Shown: positions 17,263 to 28,100, counted from the first letter of the stretch. The stretch is DNA of 64,000 nt from Sipunculus nudus (GCA_026874595.1 JAPPUL010000079.1:1545001-1609000); one strand, 5' to 3'. Numbers and translations: made by a program. The notes: generated from the sequence alone by a model not told the origin.

Positions 17263-18594
17263 GTGAGAGAGGAATTATATGGTCAGATACGAGCGAGTAA
17301 AAGCTATTATATATTTTTGTTAATAATGTCGTTATTAATACTTAGTGGAGGCTACGTAACACATTTAATGTATACACATGGTTTAGGCTATGAGCATCCG
17401 ATATTGGGAAAATTAAGCGGACTTAGTAGTCGAGTGCCCTGGGGATTATCTATAATAATGGCAATATTTTATATAGGACTAAGCGCGGGGTCTTTAGTAA
17501 TATCAGCCTTATCGTCAGTATTTAATAAAACAGAGTATAAGCCATTTTCTCGGATAGGAGCATTTCTTTCGGTGGTATTAATAATAGCAGCGTTGCTGTC
17601 AATAATGCTTGACTGGGGGCGGCCGGATAGGTTTATAAATCCATTTATCTATCTAAATCCGACATCAATGTTCTCAATAAATTCATTTTTGTACTCATCG
17701 TATATAATAATAGGAATATCCTACTTAGTTGCAATGTTTTATGGCAAAACAAAATTAGTATCAACTATAGGTTTAATAGCGGTTTTATGGGCGATTTTAG
17801 TGCATAGCGGCACCGGATATATATTTGGCTCTGTACCGAGGGAACTTTATGAATCACCATTACTGGCACCATCCTTTGTAGCCGCTGCCCTCTCCTCCGG
17901 CACGGCGTTAATAATCCTTGTTATACAACTAGCCTTCAATTCATTCTCAAGACCTTATAATAAAGAAATAATATTTTCCTTATCACGTTTGCTTCGAGTT
18001 TTCATATTGATAGTTTTCTATTTTATTCTTGTTGAAAACCTTTTTAGGTCATATATACCAAAATCTCGTGAGGCTGAATGGTTCTTTTTATTTGGCGAGA
18101 ATTTTCATGATGTTTTGGAGAGTGGAAATCTAAGTATGTTTTTTAGTCTTGGCGAGGCGGGGTCAATACATCACATTGTATTTTGGATAGGTCTTATGCT
18201 TGTTGGGACGGTAATTCCGGCTTTGATACTATATACTAAACGTCTTTCAAAATATCTTACATGGGTAAATATAGCATCGATTATGGTTGTAATAGGAGTA
18301 CTTTGTGAGCGCTATATTATCGTTATACCGGGGCAGACATTTAGACCAGAACTTGTACCAGGTGCGAAGGTATTTATGGAAGCAGTAGATAGGCTTGCCA
18401 ATACCTCTTTAGGAGGCATTGCTTCTTATAATATAAGTTTTGCTGAGCTTGTACAAGCTTTAGGTATTTTGGGATTTGTAGCTTTAGCTTTTGTTCTTGG
18501 CTTGAGATGGTTTAGCTTACTTCCCCGAGAAACTCTTGCAGTAGATGACAATAATATAAATAATAATATAGATGCCGATTCAGAAGAGGTCTAA
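17263..18594 (+). CDS. dsrP: DsrP, NrfD-like membrane subunit
   Basis: Integral membrane protein with about ten hydrophobic segments, of the NrfD/PsrC family, that partners DsrO and interacts with quinones. Starts with GTG at 17263. LDWGRPDRFINPFIYLNPTS is characteristic of NrfD-like proteins. Codon use changes midway: ATA and TTA dominate up to about 17.88 kb, while CTT, GTT and ATT dominate after. Last gene of the dsr run. Confidence 0.93.
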   Translation: MREELYGQIRASKSYYIFLLIMSLLILSGGYVTHLMYTHGLGYEHPILGKLSGLSSRVPWGLSIIMAIFYIGLSAGSLVISALSSVFNKTEYKPFSRIGAFLSVVLIIAALLSIMLDWGRPDRFINPFIYLNPTSMFSINSFLYSSYIIIGISYLVAMFYGKTKLVSTIGLIAVLWAILVHSGTGYIFGSVPRELYESPLLAPSFVAAALSSGTALIILVIQLAFNSFSRPYNKEIIFSLSRLLRVFILIVFYFILVENLFRSYIPKSREAEWFFLFGENFHDVLESGNLSMFFSLGEAGSIHHIVFWIGLMLVGTVIPALILYTKRLSKYLTWVNIASIMVVIGVLCERYIIVIPGQTFRPELVPGAKVFMEAVDRLANTSLGGIASYNISFAELVQALGILGFVALAFVLGLRWFSLLPRETLAVDDNNINNNIDADSEEV

Positions 18595-18596
18595 GT

Positions 18597-18787
18597 TCCT
18601 TTTTCTAAGTCTCTTTTTCTAAGTTCCTTTTTCTAAGTCTCCGATTGGACGGCCTCTCCGATATTGCTCCTCTCCCTGGTCGGTCTTCTGCTATAGTTCT
18701 CTCTGCTATAGCCCCCTTTGCTAGTCCCCCTTTTTGCCCCTTCTTGCCCCTTTTTGCTCCTTTTTGCCCCTTTTTGCTCCTTTTTGC
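18597..18787. repeat. Two pyrimidine-rich tandem repeat arrays between dsrP and the radical SAM gene
   Basis: At 18597-18643 there are three copies of CTTTTTCTAAGT(T/C)C. At 18720-18787 there are about five 12-bp units of CCCCTTTTTGCT type. They lie between convergent genes. No clear terminator hairpin is visible in the gap. Confidence 0.75.
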
Positions 18788-18793
18788 TTCACT

Positions 18794-20395
18794 TTAAACT
18801 TTAGTGTTGCTCAATTTTATATTAGAAGGCACAGTATCTTGAACACTCTCTTTAACGGTATTAATTTTGTTACAAAGCTCTTTAATATCTCTTTTGGATG
18901 GGGCATGTTTTTTAAGATATTTTGATATATGCACATATCCAAGATAAAATGTTACGAATTGAGGAAAGTAACTTGGTACCTTGCGTAAAATAGCAACAGA
19001 AATTCTAGAAAATGCCATCAAGTGCCTAAATCTAAGCAAGGTATAAAGTAGAGTTTTAAGGAATATTTTTAGCTCCCTATACCTTATTCTAACTTTCTGA
19101 GAAGGAACAACAGCCTTTAGTTTAAAAGCTTTAATATTGTTAAGCATTCGTTCTTTAAAATTGTCAATAGTATAAAGCTTATTAGCTAACCAAACATAGC
19201 CTTCTAAAAGTTGTTTCATAGTCATAAGCTTAGGAATGAAGTTGGAAGCTGCAAAATTATTGCCAGTACTAGCAAATAGTAGTCTCTCCTCTTTAAGAAG
19301 TCTGTTATAAAGTGGGGTATGAGGGATAGCCTGTAGAGTCCCAATCATGGCATAAGGTATACCAGCCTCTTGTAAGAACTCAATTTGTTCTTGAAAGATA
19401 TCTGGGTCATCGAAATCAAAGCCAACAATCATCCCTGCCATAATTAAGATGTTATATGATTGTATAGTTCTAACATCCTCAATCATATCGTTTCTAAGGT
19501 TTTGTTTTTTACCGGCAAAGCTAAGACTTTCTTTTCTTGGGGTTTCGATACCGATAAAGATTTTCTGGAAACGAGCTTTATGAAGCAGTTCAAGTAGTTC
19601 TTTATCATGAGCGAGGTTTATGCTAACCTGGGTATAGAAAGAAAAGATATTCCCATGCATTTTGTTGTATTGTATTAATGCCTGTAAAAGTCTTTTTGCA
19701 TAACGTTTGTTACCAACGAAGTTGTCGTCGGCAAAGAATATATTATGTTTCCCAAGTTCTCTAAGAGAATCAACTTCTTCAAGAACTCTGTCAATAGGTT
19801 TCTCACGTACTCTTTTCCCATACATAACGATTATGTCACAAAAGTCGCAACTAAAAGGGCATCCGCGAGTAGTTTGAATAATGCTTGCAGAGTATGAAGA
19901 TAAGTCTAAAAGGTCAAATCGTGGTTTAGGAGAAAGTCTTATATCTATTTTCTCTTTCTCTTCGTATAAAGGTTTATATGTTCCGTTTTGAAAGTCCTTA
20001 AGGAACTGTGGCCATATTATCTCAGACTCACCCTTAACCAAAACATCACAATATTCAACACAGCGTTCTTCTATAAGGAAAGCATTAGGCCCGCCAATAA
20101 CAACAAAAGCGCCTCGTTTTTTAAGTTCGGTACAAATTTCAAATTCTCGTTCAGCCTGAATCATGTAACCAGTGATCCCGACGACATCATATTGGTCGAT
20201 GTTCTCATAATTAATTTTGGTAGTATTTTCATCTAAGATGGTAACATTATGAGGTTGTGCCAAGGCAGCAACAGTAGCAAGTCCAAGAGGCGGGAATACG
20301 TAGCTATAGCCAGTCAAAAACTCACTATATTCGTTCCCCCAATAACTTGGTGGAAATTTAGGGTTAATAAGCAATATATTTAGTTTTTTTTTCAT
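18794..20395 (-). CDS. B12-binding radical SAM protein (DUF4070-type)
   Basis: N-terminal cobalamin-binding-like Rossmann domain (residues 1-130, PPLGLATVAALA, VVGITGYM, VVIGGPNAF). The radical SAM core carries cysteines Cys179, Cys183 and Cys186 (RGCPFSCDFCDI) binding the 4Fe-4S cluster. The C-terminal part resembles the DUF4070 extension. The 533-residue length fits this group, which includes methyltransferases and hopanoid or cofactor-modifying enzymes. Its substrate is unknown. The gene stands alone, preceded by a pyrimidine-rich repeat tract (20396-20435 on the + strand, purine in coding sense). Confidence 0.88.
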   Translation of the reverse strand: MKKKLNILLINPKFPPSYWGNEYSEFLTGYSYVFPPLGLATVAALAQPHNVTILDENTTKINYENIDQYDVVGITGYMIQAEREFEICTELKKRGAFVVIGGPNAFLIEERCVEYCDVLVKGESEIIWPQFLKDFQNGTYKPLYEEKEKIDIRLSPKPRFDLLDLSSYSASIIQTTRGCPFSCDFCDIIVMYGKRVREKPIDRVLEEVDSLRELGKHNIFFADDNFVGNKRYAKRLLQALIQYNKMHGNIFSFYTQVSINLAHDKELLELLHKARFQKIFIGIETPRKESLSFAGKKQNLRNDMIEDVRTIQSYNILIMAGMIVGFDFDDPDIFQEQIEFLQEAGIPYAMIGTLQAIPHTPLYNRLLKEERLLFASTGNNFAASNFIPKLMTMKQLLEGYVWLANKLYTIDNFKERMLNNIKAFKLKAVVPSQKVRIRYRELKIFLKTLLYTLLRFRHLMAFSRISVAILRKVPSYFPQFVTFYLGYVHISKYLKKHAPSKRDIKELCNKINTVKESVQDTVPSNIKLSNTKV

Positions 20396-20825
20396 TTTTT
20401 CTCTTTTCTCTTTTTCTTTTCTCTTTTTCGTTCAGTCTCTAATCTTCAGTCTCTAATTCACGTGGATTTATATTTACAACACTTTAATTTCAATAAATTG
20501 ATTATTGTTTCGACAGTTGCTGCTAAAAGCTTAAACAACAGTCTAAATAGATCTACTTAGAGTATTCAATAAAAGATATACTCTAATCTATAAATAGTCA
20601 ATCAAATAGTCAATTGTGAAAATAATAAAAGGCTACTATCCTAATATAGTGTAGAGTTATGCAGTAAAAAAGATTAAGCAAATAAAATGTAATTTATTTT
20701 CAAATAAATCTAATTGACATATCTCTTTTAAAAAAGTAGTTTTAGCTTGCATAGTAATAAATAGAGCTTAATGATTTGATTTAGTAAGATAAAGAAAGAT
20801 AAATATATGAAGACAAGGTAAAAGA
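20396..20825. other. Divergent intergenic region between the radical SAM gene and gltA
   Basis: 430 bases without a gene. The left end is a CTTTTTCTTTT-type tract and a direct repeat TCAGTCTCTAAT. The rest is AT-rich with a TTGACA at 20714-20719, but only a poor -10 (TAGTTT) 17 bases on. Nothing else is recognisable. Confidence 0.5.
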
Positions 20826-22136
20826 ATGAATGCAAAGAAAAAGAGGACAGTAACAATAATAGATAACGTTACAGGCAAGAAGGTAGAATTGCCGGTATTA
20901 GAGGGGACATTGGGGACACCGGTAGTAGACATACGTGAATTAAAAAAAGAGCTTGGCTTTTTCACATTGGATCCTGGTTTTGTATCAACAGCAAGTTGTA
21001 TGAGCGGGATAACGTATATCGATGGGGAGAATGGGGTTTTGTTACACAGAGGTTATCCTATAGAACAGCTTGCACAGCAAGGAGATTTTCTTGAGACGGC
21101 GTATTTGCTTTTAAATGGAGAATTACCGACTAAGGAAGAGTATTCGGAATTTAGGAATGCAATAATCTATCATACAATGATCCATGAAGGGATAAAGAAT
21201 TTTTATAATGGGTTTAGACGAGATGCCCATCCTATGGCGATAATGGTGGGAGTGGTGGGAGCGTTGTCCGCTTTTTATCACGATTCATTAGATATAAATG
21301 ATATAGATCATCGAATAGTATCAGCGCATAGGCTAATTGCCAAGATGCCAACTATTGCAGCAGGTAGTTACAAATATTCTGCAGGGCAACCGTTTGTATA
21401 CCCTGATAATTCACTTGGGTATGTTGAGAATTTTCTTTATATGATGTTTTCCGTACCGTGTGAAAAGTACGTAGCAAATCCTATAGTGGTAGATGCTTTG
21501 GAGAAGATATTAATTCTACATGCAGATCACGAACAAAATGCAAGCACATCAACAGTACGTCTTGCAGGCAGTTCCCAAGCAAATCCTTTTGCCTGCGTGT
21601 CTTCGGGGATTACAGCTTTATGGGGGCCTGCACATGGTGGGGCTAATGAGGCTGTTTTGCGAATGCTTAATGCTATTGGTAGTGTTAAGAACATCCCTAA
21701 GTTTTTGGCAAAGGCTAAGGATAAAGATGACCCTTTTAGGCTTATGGGTTTTGGACATCGTGTTTACAAAAATCATGATCCTCGGGCACAGATATTAAAA
21801 AACAGTGCCGCAAAGCTTCTAAATGACCTTTCTATTAGCGATCCTATATTTGACATTGCTTTGGAATTGGAAGATATTGCACTAAAAGATGATTATTTTA
21901 TTGAAAGGCAGCTTTATCCTAATGTTGATTTTTATTCAGGTATAATCCTTAAGGCTATTGGTATCCCTATTAATGTATTTACCGTTATTTTTTCATTAGC
22001 TCGGACAGTAGGCTGGGTATCACATTGGAAGGAGATGATAGATAAGGATAGCCCACTTCGTATTGGTCGACCAAGACAGCTTTATACAGGTCCAAGCACA
22101 AAAAAGTATATTCCTATGAACAAACGTCGTCGTTAA
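20826..22136 (+). CDS. gltA: Citrate synthase
   Basis: Condenses oxaloacetate with acetyl-CoA. Active-site histidines lie in [14 protein letters not shown] and [12 protein letters not shown], and the C-terminal motif [14 protein letters not shown] with its catalytic region is present. The 436-residue length and N-terminal beta domain place it with the long hexameric type. A PEPC gene lies upstream at 4.6 kb and malic enzyme at 40 kb, so the window holds the C4 entry and exit points of the cycle. Codon use switches at about 21.6 kb from ATA/GGA-rich to ATT/GCT/CTT-rich. Confidence 0.97.
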   Translation: MNAKKKRTVTIIDNVTGKKVELPVLEGTLGTPVVDIRELKKELGFFTLDPGFVSTASCMSGITYIDGENGVLLHRGYPIEQLAQQGDFLETAYLLLNGELPTKEEYSEFRNAIIYHTMIHEGIKNFYNGFRRDAHPMAIMVGVVGALSAFYHDSLDINDIDHRIVSAHRLIAKMPTIAAGSYKYSAGQPFVYPDNSLGYVENFLYMMFSVPCEKYVANPIVVDALEKILILHADHEQNASTSTVRLAGSSQANPFACVSSGITALWGPAHGGANEAVLRMLNAIGSVKNIPKFLAKAKDKDDPFRLMGFGHRVYKNHDPRAQILKNSAAKLLNDLSISDPIFDIALELEDIALKDDYFIERQLYPNVDFYSGIILKAIGIPINVFTVIFSLARTVGWVSHWKEMIDKDSPLRIGRPRQLYTGPSTKKYIPMNKRRR

Positions 22137-22312
22137 TAACTTTTGACATTCTTCTTTCCTTCTTTTCTTTCCTCCTTTTCTTTCCTTCTTTTCTTTTTCA
22201 TTATCCTATTTTATTCTATTGTTCCTCTTTCCTCTCCTTTTCACACCTCCTTTAATATTCTCATATGCAATATTCTCATATCATTATTTTTGCTTTAGGT
22301 TAATTTATAAGG

Positions 22313-22346
22313 ATTGTCATATTTGTGTCATTGCGTATATGACAAT
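22313..22346. terminator. Perfect 10-bp inverted repeat between convergent genes
   Basis: ATTGTCATAT (22313-22322) and ATATGACAAT (22337-22346) flank a 14-base loop. There is no T tract on either side, so it may be a protein site or a hairpin that stops RNA decay rather than a classic terminator. The rest of the gap 22137-22385 is a CTTTCCTTCTTTT-type repeat tract (22150-22196). Confidence 0.4.
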
Positions 22347-22385
22347 TATTGGCGGGCGGCAAGAGAGGTTATAAAAGTCCTCGTG

Positions 22386-23870
22386 TCATAACTTAGCTTC
22401 GTTTGAATTGCCATGTATCAACTTCTTTTTAGTCTCTAGCAACTTTTTAGTTTCTAGCAACTCCTTTGTTCTTTTGTGGCTTTTAAGCTCTTTGTATAAT
22501 CTTCTCTTTAATATCCATATCTCTTCCATTTGTTTTTTTACTATGCTTTCTAATTTGTTTCTGTGTAATATAAGTATATCCTTTTGTGCTTTTTCGTCTG
22601 TTATGTTGTCTGTTACCCATATTGTCCCAAGTCTGCCATCATTTTCTTTTATAAGTCTACCTTTGAACTTACACCATATTATATTGCCTCCTTTGCATAC
22701 TGCCGGAAAGTCGAAACTATAATTCCTTTTATTTAGAAATTGATTATCTATATCAGTTAAGAATTGTGTGTATTCTCTGCCTGAAAACGGATAAAGTATT
22801 TTTACCCGCTTGTTTTCAAGCTCCTCTTTCTTATACCCAAAAAGCTTTGCAAATCTATGGTTTATCCAACTGAATCTATTACTCTTTACATATGCTATGC
22901 CAGTTGTACTTTTTTCAAGTATTGTGTCCATCTCTTTTAAATCGTTTTCAAGCGCATCTTCAAGCTGTTTTCTTTGCGTTATGTCTCTTCCTACCGTTAT
23001 TAAGCCTTTTAGTTTGTCGGTTTCTTCTTTAAGCTTTATACTTAAAGTGTCGTAGGTCCTAGTTTGGCCATTTGCAAGTACAATTTGCCGTTCATCCTGT
23101 ATTAATCTATCTCTTTGCTTAAAAGCGTCTTTTATATACCATTTGCTAAATACTTCCTTATGTTTTTTAGAAAGCTTCTTTTCTATCTCTTTTGGAGTTT
23201 TTAATATGTAGCTTTTTGAGGGTATTCTAAACATCTTCATAAGCGATTCATTTGCAAGCAAATATCTTCCCTTATCGTCTTGGAGGCTTATTAAGTCAGG
23301 CATTGAGTTTACTATTGCATTTAATTTTGCTTCATGTTCTTTAATCAAATAAAGGCTATTCTCCTCTTTTGTTATATCGCGAAATGATAGTACTATTGAA
23401 GATGGCTCAAGTAGACTCTCTTCGTATACTGGGTAAGTGTTTAGGGAAAGCCATATTAGGTTTTCTTGTCCTTTCTTTGTGCCTTTCTTTGTGCCTTTCT
23501 TTGTGCCTTTCTTTATCTCTTTCTTTGTACTCTCCCCTTTAGTGTCTCCTACTTCAATTATTCCTATCTTTTGGTTTAGTAGCGGGGTTTGGTTTCTTAT
23601 TGTCTTTTCTAGGGGATAAGTATTTTTAGTGAGTGGTCTTTTATTAGCATTTACTACTCTTTTAAATCTTTTTATAAGTGCACTTTCTTTATACCCTGTT
23701 ATATCACTTTTGAATAATCTTTTGGCAACGCTATTATAAAATAGTACTCCTTCCTTTATGCTGTAATATATAATGCCTTCGTTTAGACTTGCTATTATCG
23801 AATGGCTTTGGTGCTGAGTCTCTAAAAACTCATTTACTTTATGCTCTTTTTCTCTAATATTATTATTCAT
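22386..23870 (-). CDS. PAS-domain sensor protein without visible output domain
   Basis: 494 residues with three PAS-like domains: about 25-75 (ASLNEGIIYY), about 185-300 (AIVNSMPDLISLQDDKGRYLLAN is the core pattern, followed by a PAC-like segment) and about 310-420 (ILEKSTTGIAYV, FGYKKEELEN). A coiled coil ends the protein with a repeated LLETKK. No histidine kinase, GGDEF, EAL or methyl-accepting domain follows, and no gene lies immediately downstream. A 12-bp repeat near 23464-23520 encodes KGTK units in the linker after PAS 1. It may be a truncated kinase or an adaptor. Confidence 0.75.
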   Translation of the reverse strand: MNNNIREKEHKVNEFLETQHQSHSIIASLNEGIIYYSIKEGVLFYNSVAKRLFKSDITGYKESALIKRFKRVVNANKRPLTKNTYPLEKTIRNQTPLLNQKIGIIEVGDTKGESTKKEIKKGTKKGTKKGTKKGQENLIWLSLNTYPVYEESLLEPSSIVLSFRDITKEENSLYLIKEHEAKLNAIVNSMPDLISLQDDKGRYLLANESLMKMFRIPSKSYILKTPKEIEKKLSKKHKEVFSKWYIKDAFKQRDRLIQDERQIVLANGQTRTYDTLSIKLKEETDKLKGLITVGRDITQRKQLEDALENDLKEMDTILEKSTTGIAYVKSNRFSWINHRFAKLFGYKKEELENKRVKILYPFSGREYTQFLTDIDNQFLNKRNYSFDFPAVCKGGNIIWCKFKGRLIKENDGRLGTIWVTDNITDEKAQKDILILHRNKLESIVKKQMEEIWILKRRLYKELKSHKRTKELLETKKLLETKKKLIHGNSNEAKL

Positions 23871-24004
23871 AAGTGCTTTATATTATTTTTTTAAATCAAA
23901 CTGATATTATAAAACACTAGACTTAATTAGGTATTATGCTTTTTATATTTTTGATTGCTCAACCTGCAAGCAAGGCACAGTTAAGACAAAATGAAGGCAG
24001 AGAA

Positions 24005-25276
24005 TTAGAAGACTTGTTTTACAGTTGTTGTTATTACAATTATTTGTATTTCATCATTACTTTTTAGTTTTGAGTTTAGTATCTGGCCTTCTATTACAAG
24101 AGCTCGTTTTGGCTGTCGTAGATCAAGTTTTAGAAAGTCATTCTCTTTAACTAGGACTTTTATGTTTGGCAGTCGCTCAAGGATTATTTCATATTTATAG
24201 CTAAGCGCTTTATTACTTTCTTTTTTTAGGAAATTGTCAAGTACCCCACGTGTTTTTCTATCCAGAAGGCCTTTATTTGGGTTTTCTTTGTAACTTAATA
24301 GCTTGCCGCGTATATTTACATGTTTTTCTTCGTATTGCACAAAAATATTCTTTTTAAGATTCTCTTTGTTCTTCAGTTTCTCAGCTTTAAAATAACTTAG
24401 AAGTACAATTAGATCAGCATTTTTGTATGGACTTTCTTTTTCACCCTTTTCTTTTAGCAATTCTATTGTTTTTGTTCCTTCTATTCCTTCTATTCCTTCT
24501 ATTCCTACTGTTCCTACTGTTCCTACTGTTCCTTCTATTCCCTGAGCTTTAATTGATATTTTATTTAAAGGTTTTGCCTTTTCTAATTTTGATATGTATT
24601 CTTTGGCTTTCTCTTTGTATTTGGACTTAGGATATTTTAAAAGTAGCTCCGAGAATGCATTATTTGAATTTCTATATGCCTCGCGCTCGTATTGACTTAC
24701 TCCATCCTTATACAATATCTGCTCTTCTAAAAGTTCCTTTTTATCTCTTAAAGAATTATTGGTATTTAGTATAAGGCTTAATATTTTTTGAGCTATATAA
24801 TATTCTTCGCGGCTATAATGCTCTTTTGCCTTTTCGTATAAACTGTTTGCTCTTATGTCTTTAGTCCATCTTGAACTGCTAAGCTCATATTCTTCTAGCC
24901 GCTTTAATGTCTTACTATAATCCTTTTCTTTATATAACTTTTTTATTTCTTCTTGTTTTGCTTTATTGCTAAGTTCTATGACATTTCTTTTGTAAGCGCT
25001 TTCTGGGAATATTGCAAGTAGCTGTCTTACGAGTGCTATTACCTTAGTATATTCTTTAGCCTCATAAGCACTTTTACTTAGTGTATATAATGTGTGGCTT
25101 ATATTCTCTTCTTGGGATGCGTAATCTTCCTTTTGTTTTATTGCCTGTTCATAATAGATTAAAGCCTCATCAAAGTCCTTCTTTGCAAAGTACTCATTTC
25201 CCTTTTTGAGGTTCTTATCCTCAGCGCTACACCCTGTTACAAGTAATATTATAAGTAAACTATTTATAATCCACAA
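24005..25276 (-). CDS. TPR lipoprotein
   Basis: N-terminal signal with a good lipobox (LLVTGCSAE), then tetratricopeptide-like repeats (NEYFAKKDFDEALIYYEQA, followed by others to about residue 225). A low-complexity linker (GTVGTV then GIEGIEG, from a 9-bp repeat at about 24477-24542) leads to a C-terminal domain of unknown fold. Probably an envelope lipoprotein. It lies downstream of ftsZ on the same strand. The 161-base gap before ftsZ is very AT-rich with repeated TATTATTATAATAC words. Confidence 0.8.
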   Translation of the reverse strand: MWIINSLLIILLVTGCSAEDKNLKKGNEYFAKKDFDEALIYYEQAIKQKEDYASQEENISHTLYTLSKSAYEAKEYTKVIALVRQLLAIFPESAYKRNVIELSNKAKQEEIKKLYKEKDYSKTLKRLEEYELSSSRWTKDIRANSLYEKAKEHYSREEYYIAQKILSLILNTNNSLRDKKELLEEQILYKDGVSQYEREAYRNSNNAFSELLLKYPKSKYKEKAKEYISKLEKAKPLNKISIKAQGIEGTVGTVGTVGIEGIEGIEGTKTIELLKEKGEKESPYKNADLIVLLSYFKAEKLKNKENLKKNIFVQYEEKHVNIRGKLLSYKENPNKGLLDRKTRGVLDNFLKKESNKALSYKYEIILERLPNIKVLVKENDFLKLDLRQPKRALVIEGQILNSKLKSNDEIQIIVITTTVKQVF

Positions 25277-25437
25277 AACTATATTAACCGATTCTTTATT
25301 ATACTGCGTATTATTATACTGTATTATTTTTATACTACATATTAGTATAATACTATTATTATAATACTATTATTATAAATTGAGTACTTAATATTTCCTT
25401 CTGATATTTCCTCTTAAAAGTCTTTACTTTCTCTTTC

Positions 25438-26631
25438 TTACTTTCTCCTTAAAAAAGCTGGTATATCAAGATCATTCTCATCGTATAACTGTGTCCCAAC
25501 ACCTGGCTCCCCTTTTTTATAACTAATATCCCTTCTAAAATTTATTCTATCACCTCCGCCTCTGCTGTAGTTTCTGCTATGGTTTACTCCATTATTTTTA
25601 ATACCAACGTCCTTTAGTGTTATATCTGCACTTTCTTTTACCGGAGTCCGCTCAACAGGATAGGTATTTTGCTTTTCATTAAAGCCTGTTGCAATGACTG
25701 TAATCTTAACTTCGTTTGAGATTGCAGTATCTATAGCTGTTCCTATTATTATATTTGCGTCTTTATCAGCACTTTTTGTTATAAGAGTTGCAATCTCTTC
25801 ATATTCCATTAGTGATAAATCATTTCCGCCCGTTACGTTTACCAAAACCCCTTTAGCACCGTCCATCTTAACCCCCTCAAGTAATGGATTAGATATAGTT
25901 GCCTCTGTTGCTTCTTTTGCTTTATTTTCTCCTTTGCCAATCCCTATTCCCATAATAGCATTTCCTGCTTTGCTCATTATTGTCCTTACATCTGAAAAGT
26001 CAACATTTACAAGACCCGGAACAGTTATTATGTCGGATATGCCCTGTACGCCCTGCCGTAACACATCATCAGCAAGTAAAAAGGCGTCTTTAAATGAAGT
26101 GTTTTTGTCTACAAAGGATAGTAAGTTCTGGTTTGGAATGGTTATTAGTGTGTCTACCATTTTAACAAGCTGTGATATCCCGCGTTCTGCCTTCTCCATC
26201 CTTTGTCGTCCTTCAAAGTGAAACGGCTTGGTTACAACTCCGACAACCAAAGCGCCTGTTTCTTTTGCAACTTCTGCTATAACCGGTGCTGCCCCTGTGC
26301 CTGTCCCACCGCCCATGCCAGTCGTTATGAATATCATGTCGGCACCTTGTAGGCTCTCAAGTATTTTTGCCTTGTCTTCTATTGCCGCTTTCTCTCCTAT
26401 ATCTGGATTTGCTCCGGCGCCAAGACCTTTTGTCAGCTTCGTTCCTATTTGTATCTTGTGTAATGCTTTTGACAAACTTAAGGCTTGGGCGTCTGTATTG
26501 GCTACTACAAAATCTACATTCTGTATATTCGAATTTATCATACGGTTTACTGCATTACATCCTCCCCCGCCAACTCCCACAACCTTTATTATCGTTGGGC
26601 TTTGCTCTTCTCCAAATATTTCTATACTCAT
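25438..26631 (-). CDS. ftsZ: Cell division GTPase FtsZ
   Basis: Tubulin homologue forming the Z-ring. The GTP-binding signature [12 protein letters not shown] spans residues 105-116. The N-terminal [13 protein letters not shown] and the synergy-loop region fit. The C-terminal tail [12 protein letters not shown] is the conserved peptide that docks on FtsA. Its 397 residues are a normal length. It lies directly downstream of ftsA. Confidence 0.98.
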   Translation of the reverse strand: MSIEIFGEEQSPTIIKVVGVGGGGCNAVNRMINSNIQNVDFVVANTDAQALSLSKALHKIQIGTKLTKGLGAGANPDIGEKAAIEDKAKILESLQGADMIFITTGMGGGTGTGAAPVIAEVAKETGALVVGVVTKPFHFEGRQRMEKAERGISQLVKMVDTLITIPNQNLLSFVDKNTSFKDAFLLADDVLRQGVQGISDIITVPGLVNVDFSDVRTIMSKAGNAIMGIGIGKGENKAKEATEATISNPLLEGVKMDGAKGVLVNVTGGNDLSLMEYEEIATLITKSADKDANIIIGTAIDTAISNEVKITVIATGFNEKQNTYPVERTPVKESADITLKDVGIKNNGVNHSRNYSRGGGDRINFRRDISYKKGEPGVGTQLYDENDLDIPAFLRRK

Positions 26632-26751
26632 TATATGTCCCCTCCCAGAACTATAATTTTTCGTTTTAACTATTTTTTAAACTATATCTAAAACTATTTA
26701 AGCTATTAAAAAAGCCTCTTTAAAAGCTAAATCCCCAAAAGCTAAATCCCA

Positions 26752-27996
26752 CTAACCAAAAAAGTCTTTTGCAAATTCACTTATAGATGTTTTAACACGT
26801 TTTAATATTCCATTTTTATATTGACTGCCAACAATGCCAGCATCCTCGTTCTTAAAACCGTATATTACAAGTCCTGCAGCTGTTGAGTAACTTGGTGAGG
26901 CTATCTTGTCTTTAAGGCCTCCACTTAGATTTGGAAGTGCAACTCGTACAGGCAAGTTAAATATATTGTCGGCTTGAATCTCGATTCCCGATAGGAGTGA
27001 TGAACCGCCTGTAAGAACTATCCCGCCGTTTATATAATCTAACATCCCATTACGTCTAATGTCATTGTATACAAGTAGTAATATTTCCTCAAGGCGTGGT
27101 GATATTATATCTGTTACACTATCTCTCAAAACTTTTATCCTACTCCTTCCTCCTACTGCCGGTATCTCAATCTCCTCGTCCTCCATTTCTATTTCCTCAC
27201 TTGGCATTTTATATAGATTGTAGTTTAGTTTTACATATTCCGCTGTATTGTCAGGGACCTTGAGTCCTACAGATATGTCTTTTGTTATATGTTTGCCACC
27301 TATTGGCAGGATTTTACTGTATCTTGTGCTGCCATTATAAGCTACGAGAATGTCAGTTGTGCCCCCTCCGATGTCTATCAAAAGTACTCCAAGCTCTCTT
27401 TCTTCGTCTGTTAATACCGCTTCTGCTGAGGCAAGAGCACTTAATACTATATTGTCTATCTTAAATCCTGCTCGGTTTACACTCTTTGTTATGTTTTGTA
27501 AGACTGTTGTGCTTGCAGTTACTATATGGGTATTTATCTCAAAGCGTATTCCTGTCATCCCAACCGGGTCTTTTACATTGTCTTGATCGTCTACTATGAA
27601 TTCCCACGGTATTACATGTACTATCTCTCTATCTAACGGTAAGTTTATTGTTTGTGCTGCTTCTATTGCTCGGGCTATCTCTTTGTCTGTTATCTCTCGG
27701 CTTTTATTTGATACCGCTATCACACCTCGGCTATTTTTACTCTCTATATGCGATCCTGTTATAGACACGTATAACGAGCTTACTGTTATACCTGCCATAA
27801 GTTCTGCCTCCTCAACCGCTTTTAATATTGCTTCTGTTGTGCTGTCTATATTTACTATTATTCCCTTTCTTATCCCATTTGAGGGCGATTGTCCAACCCC
27901 AAGCACCAAAAACTCATTATTTTCATCCATCTCGCCTATTACTGCCGAAACTGTTGTTGTGCCTATATCAAGTCCTGTTATGAGACCTCTTTCCAT
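26752..27996 (-). CDS. ftsA: Cell division protein FtsA
   Basis: Actin-like membrane tether for FtsZ. The phosphate-1 motif GLDIGTTTVSAVIGE is at the N-terminus, DIGGGTTDILV and GIVLTGGSSLL form the other nucleotide-binding loops, and the C-terminal amphipathic segment (ISEFAKDFFG) would target the membrane. Its 414 residues are typical. It sits between ftsQ and ftsZ. Confidence 0.97.
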   Translation of the reverse strand: MERGLITGLDIGTTTVSAVIGEMDENNEFLVLGVGQSPSNGIRKGIIVNIDSTTEAILKAVEEAELMAGITVSSLYVSITGSHIESKNSRGVIAVSNKSREITDKEIARAIEAAQTINLPLDREIVHVIPWEFIVDDQDNVKDPVGMTGIRFEINTHIVTASTTVLQNITKSVNRAGFKIDNIVLSALASAEAVLTDEERELGVLLIDIGGGTTDILVAYNGSTRYSKILPIGGKHITKDISVGLKVPDNTAEYVKLNYNLYKMPSEEIEMEDEEIEIPAVGGRSRIKVLRDSVTDIISPRLEEILLLVYNDIRRNGMLDYINGGIVLTGGSSLLSGIEIQADNIFNLPVRVALPNLSGGLKDKIASPSYSTAAGLVIYGFKNEDAGIVGSQYKNGILKRVKTSISEFAKDFFG

Positions 27997-28100
27997 ATCT
28001 TCCCCGTATATTTTTTTTGTCTCTTCGTTTTTATATCCTATGTCGCTTCAACTTCCGCATTGCTTCTAGCTTTTCTTCTTTTTCACTTCTAGCTTTTCTT

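Noticed and set aside
20714-20742. TTGACA-based promoter for gltA
   Set aside because: The -10 (TAGTTT) matches poorly. It is mentioned in the intergenic entry only.
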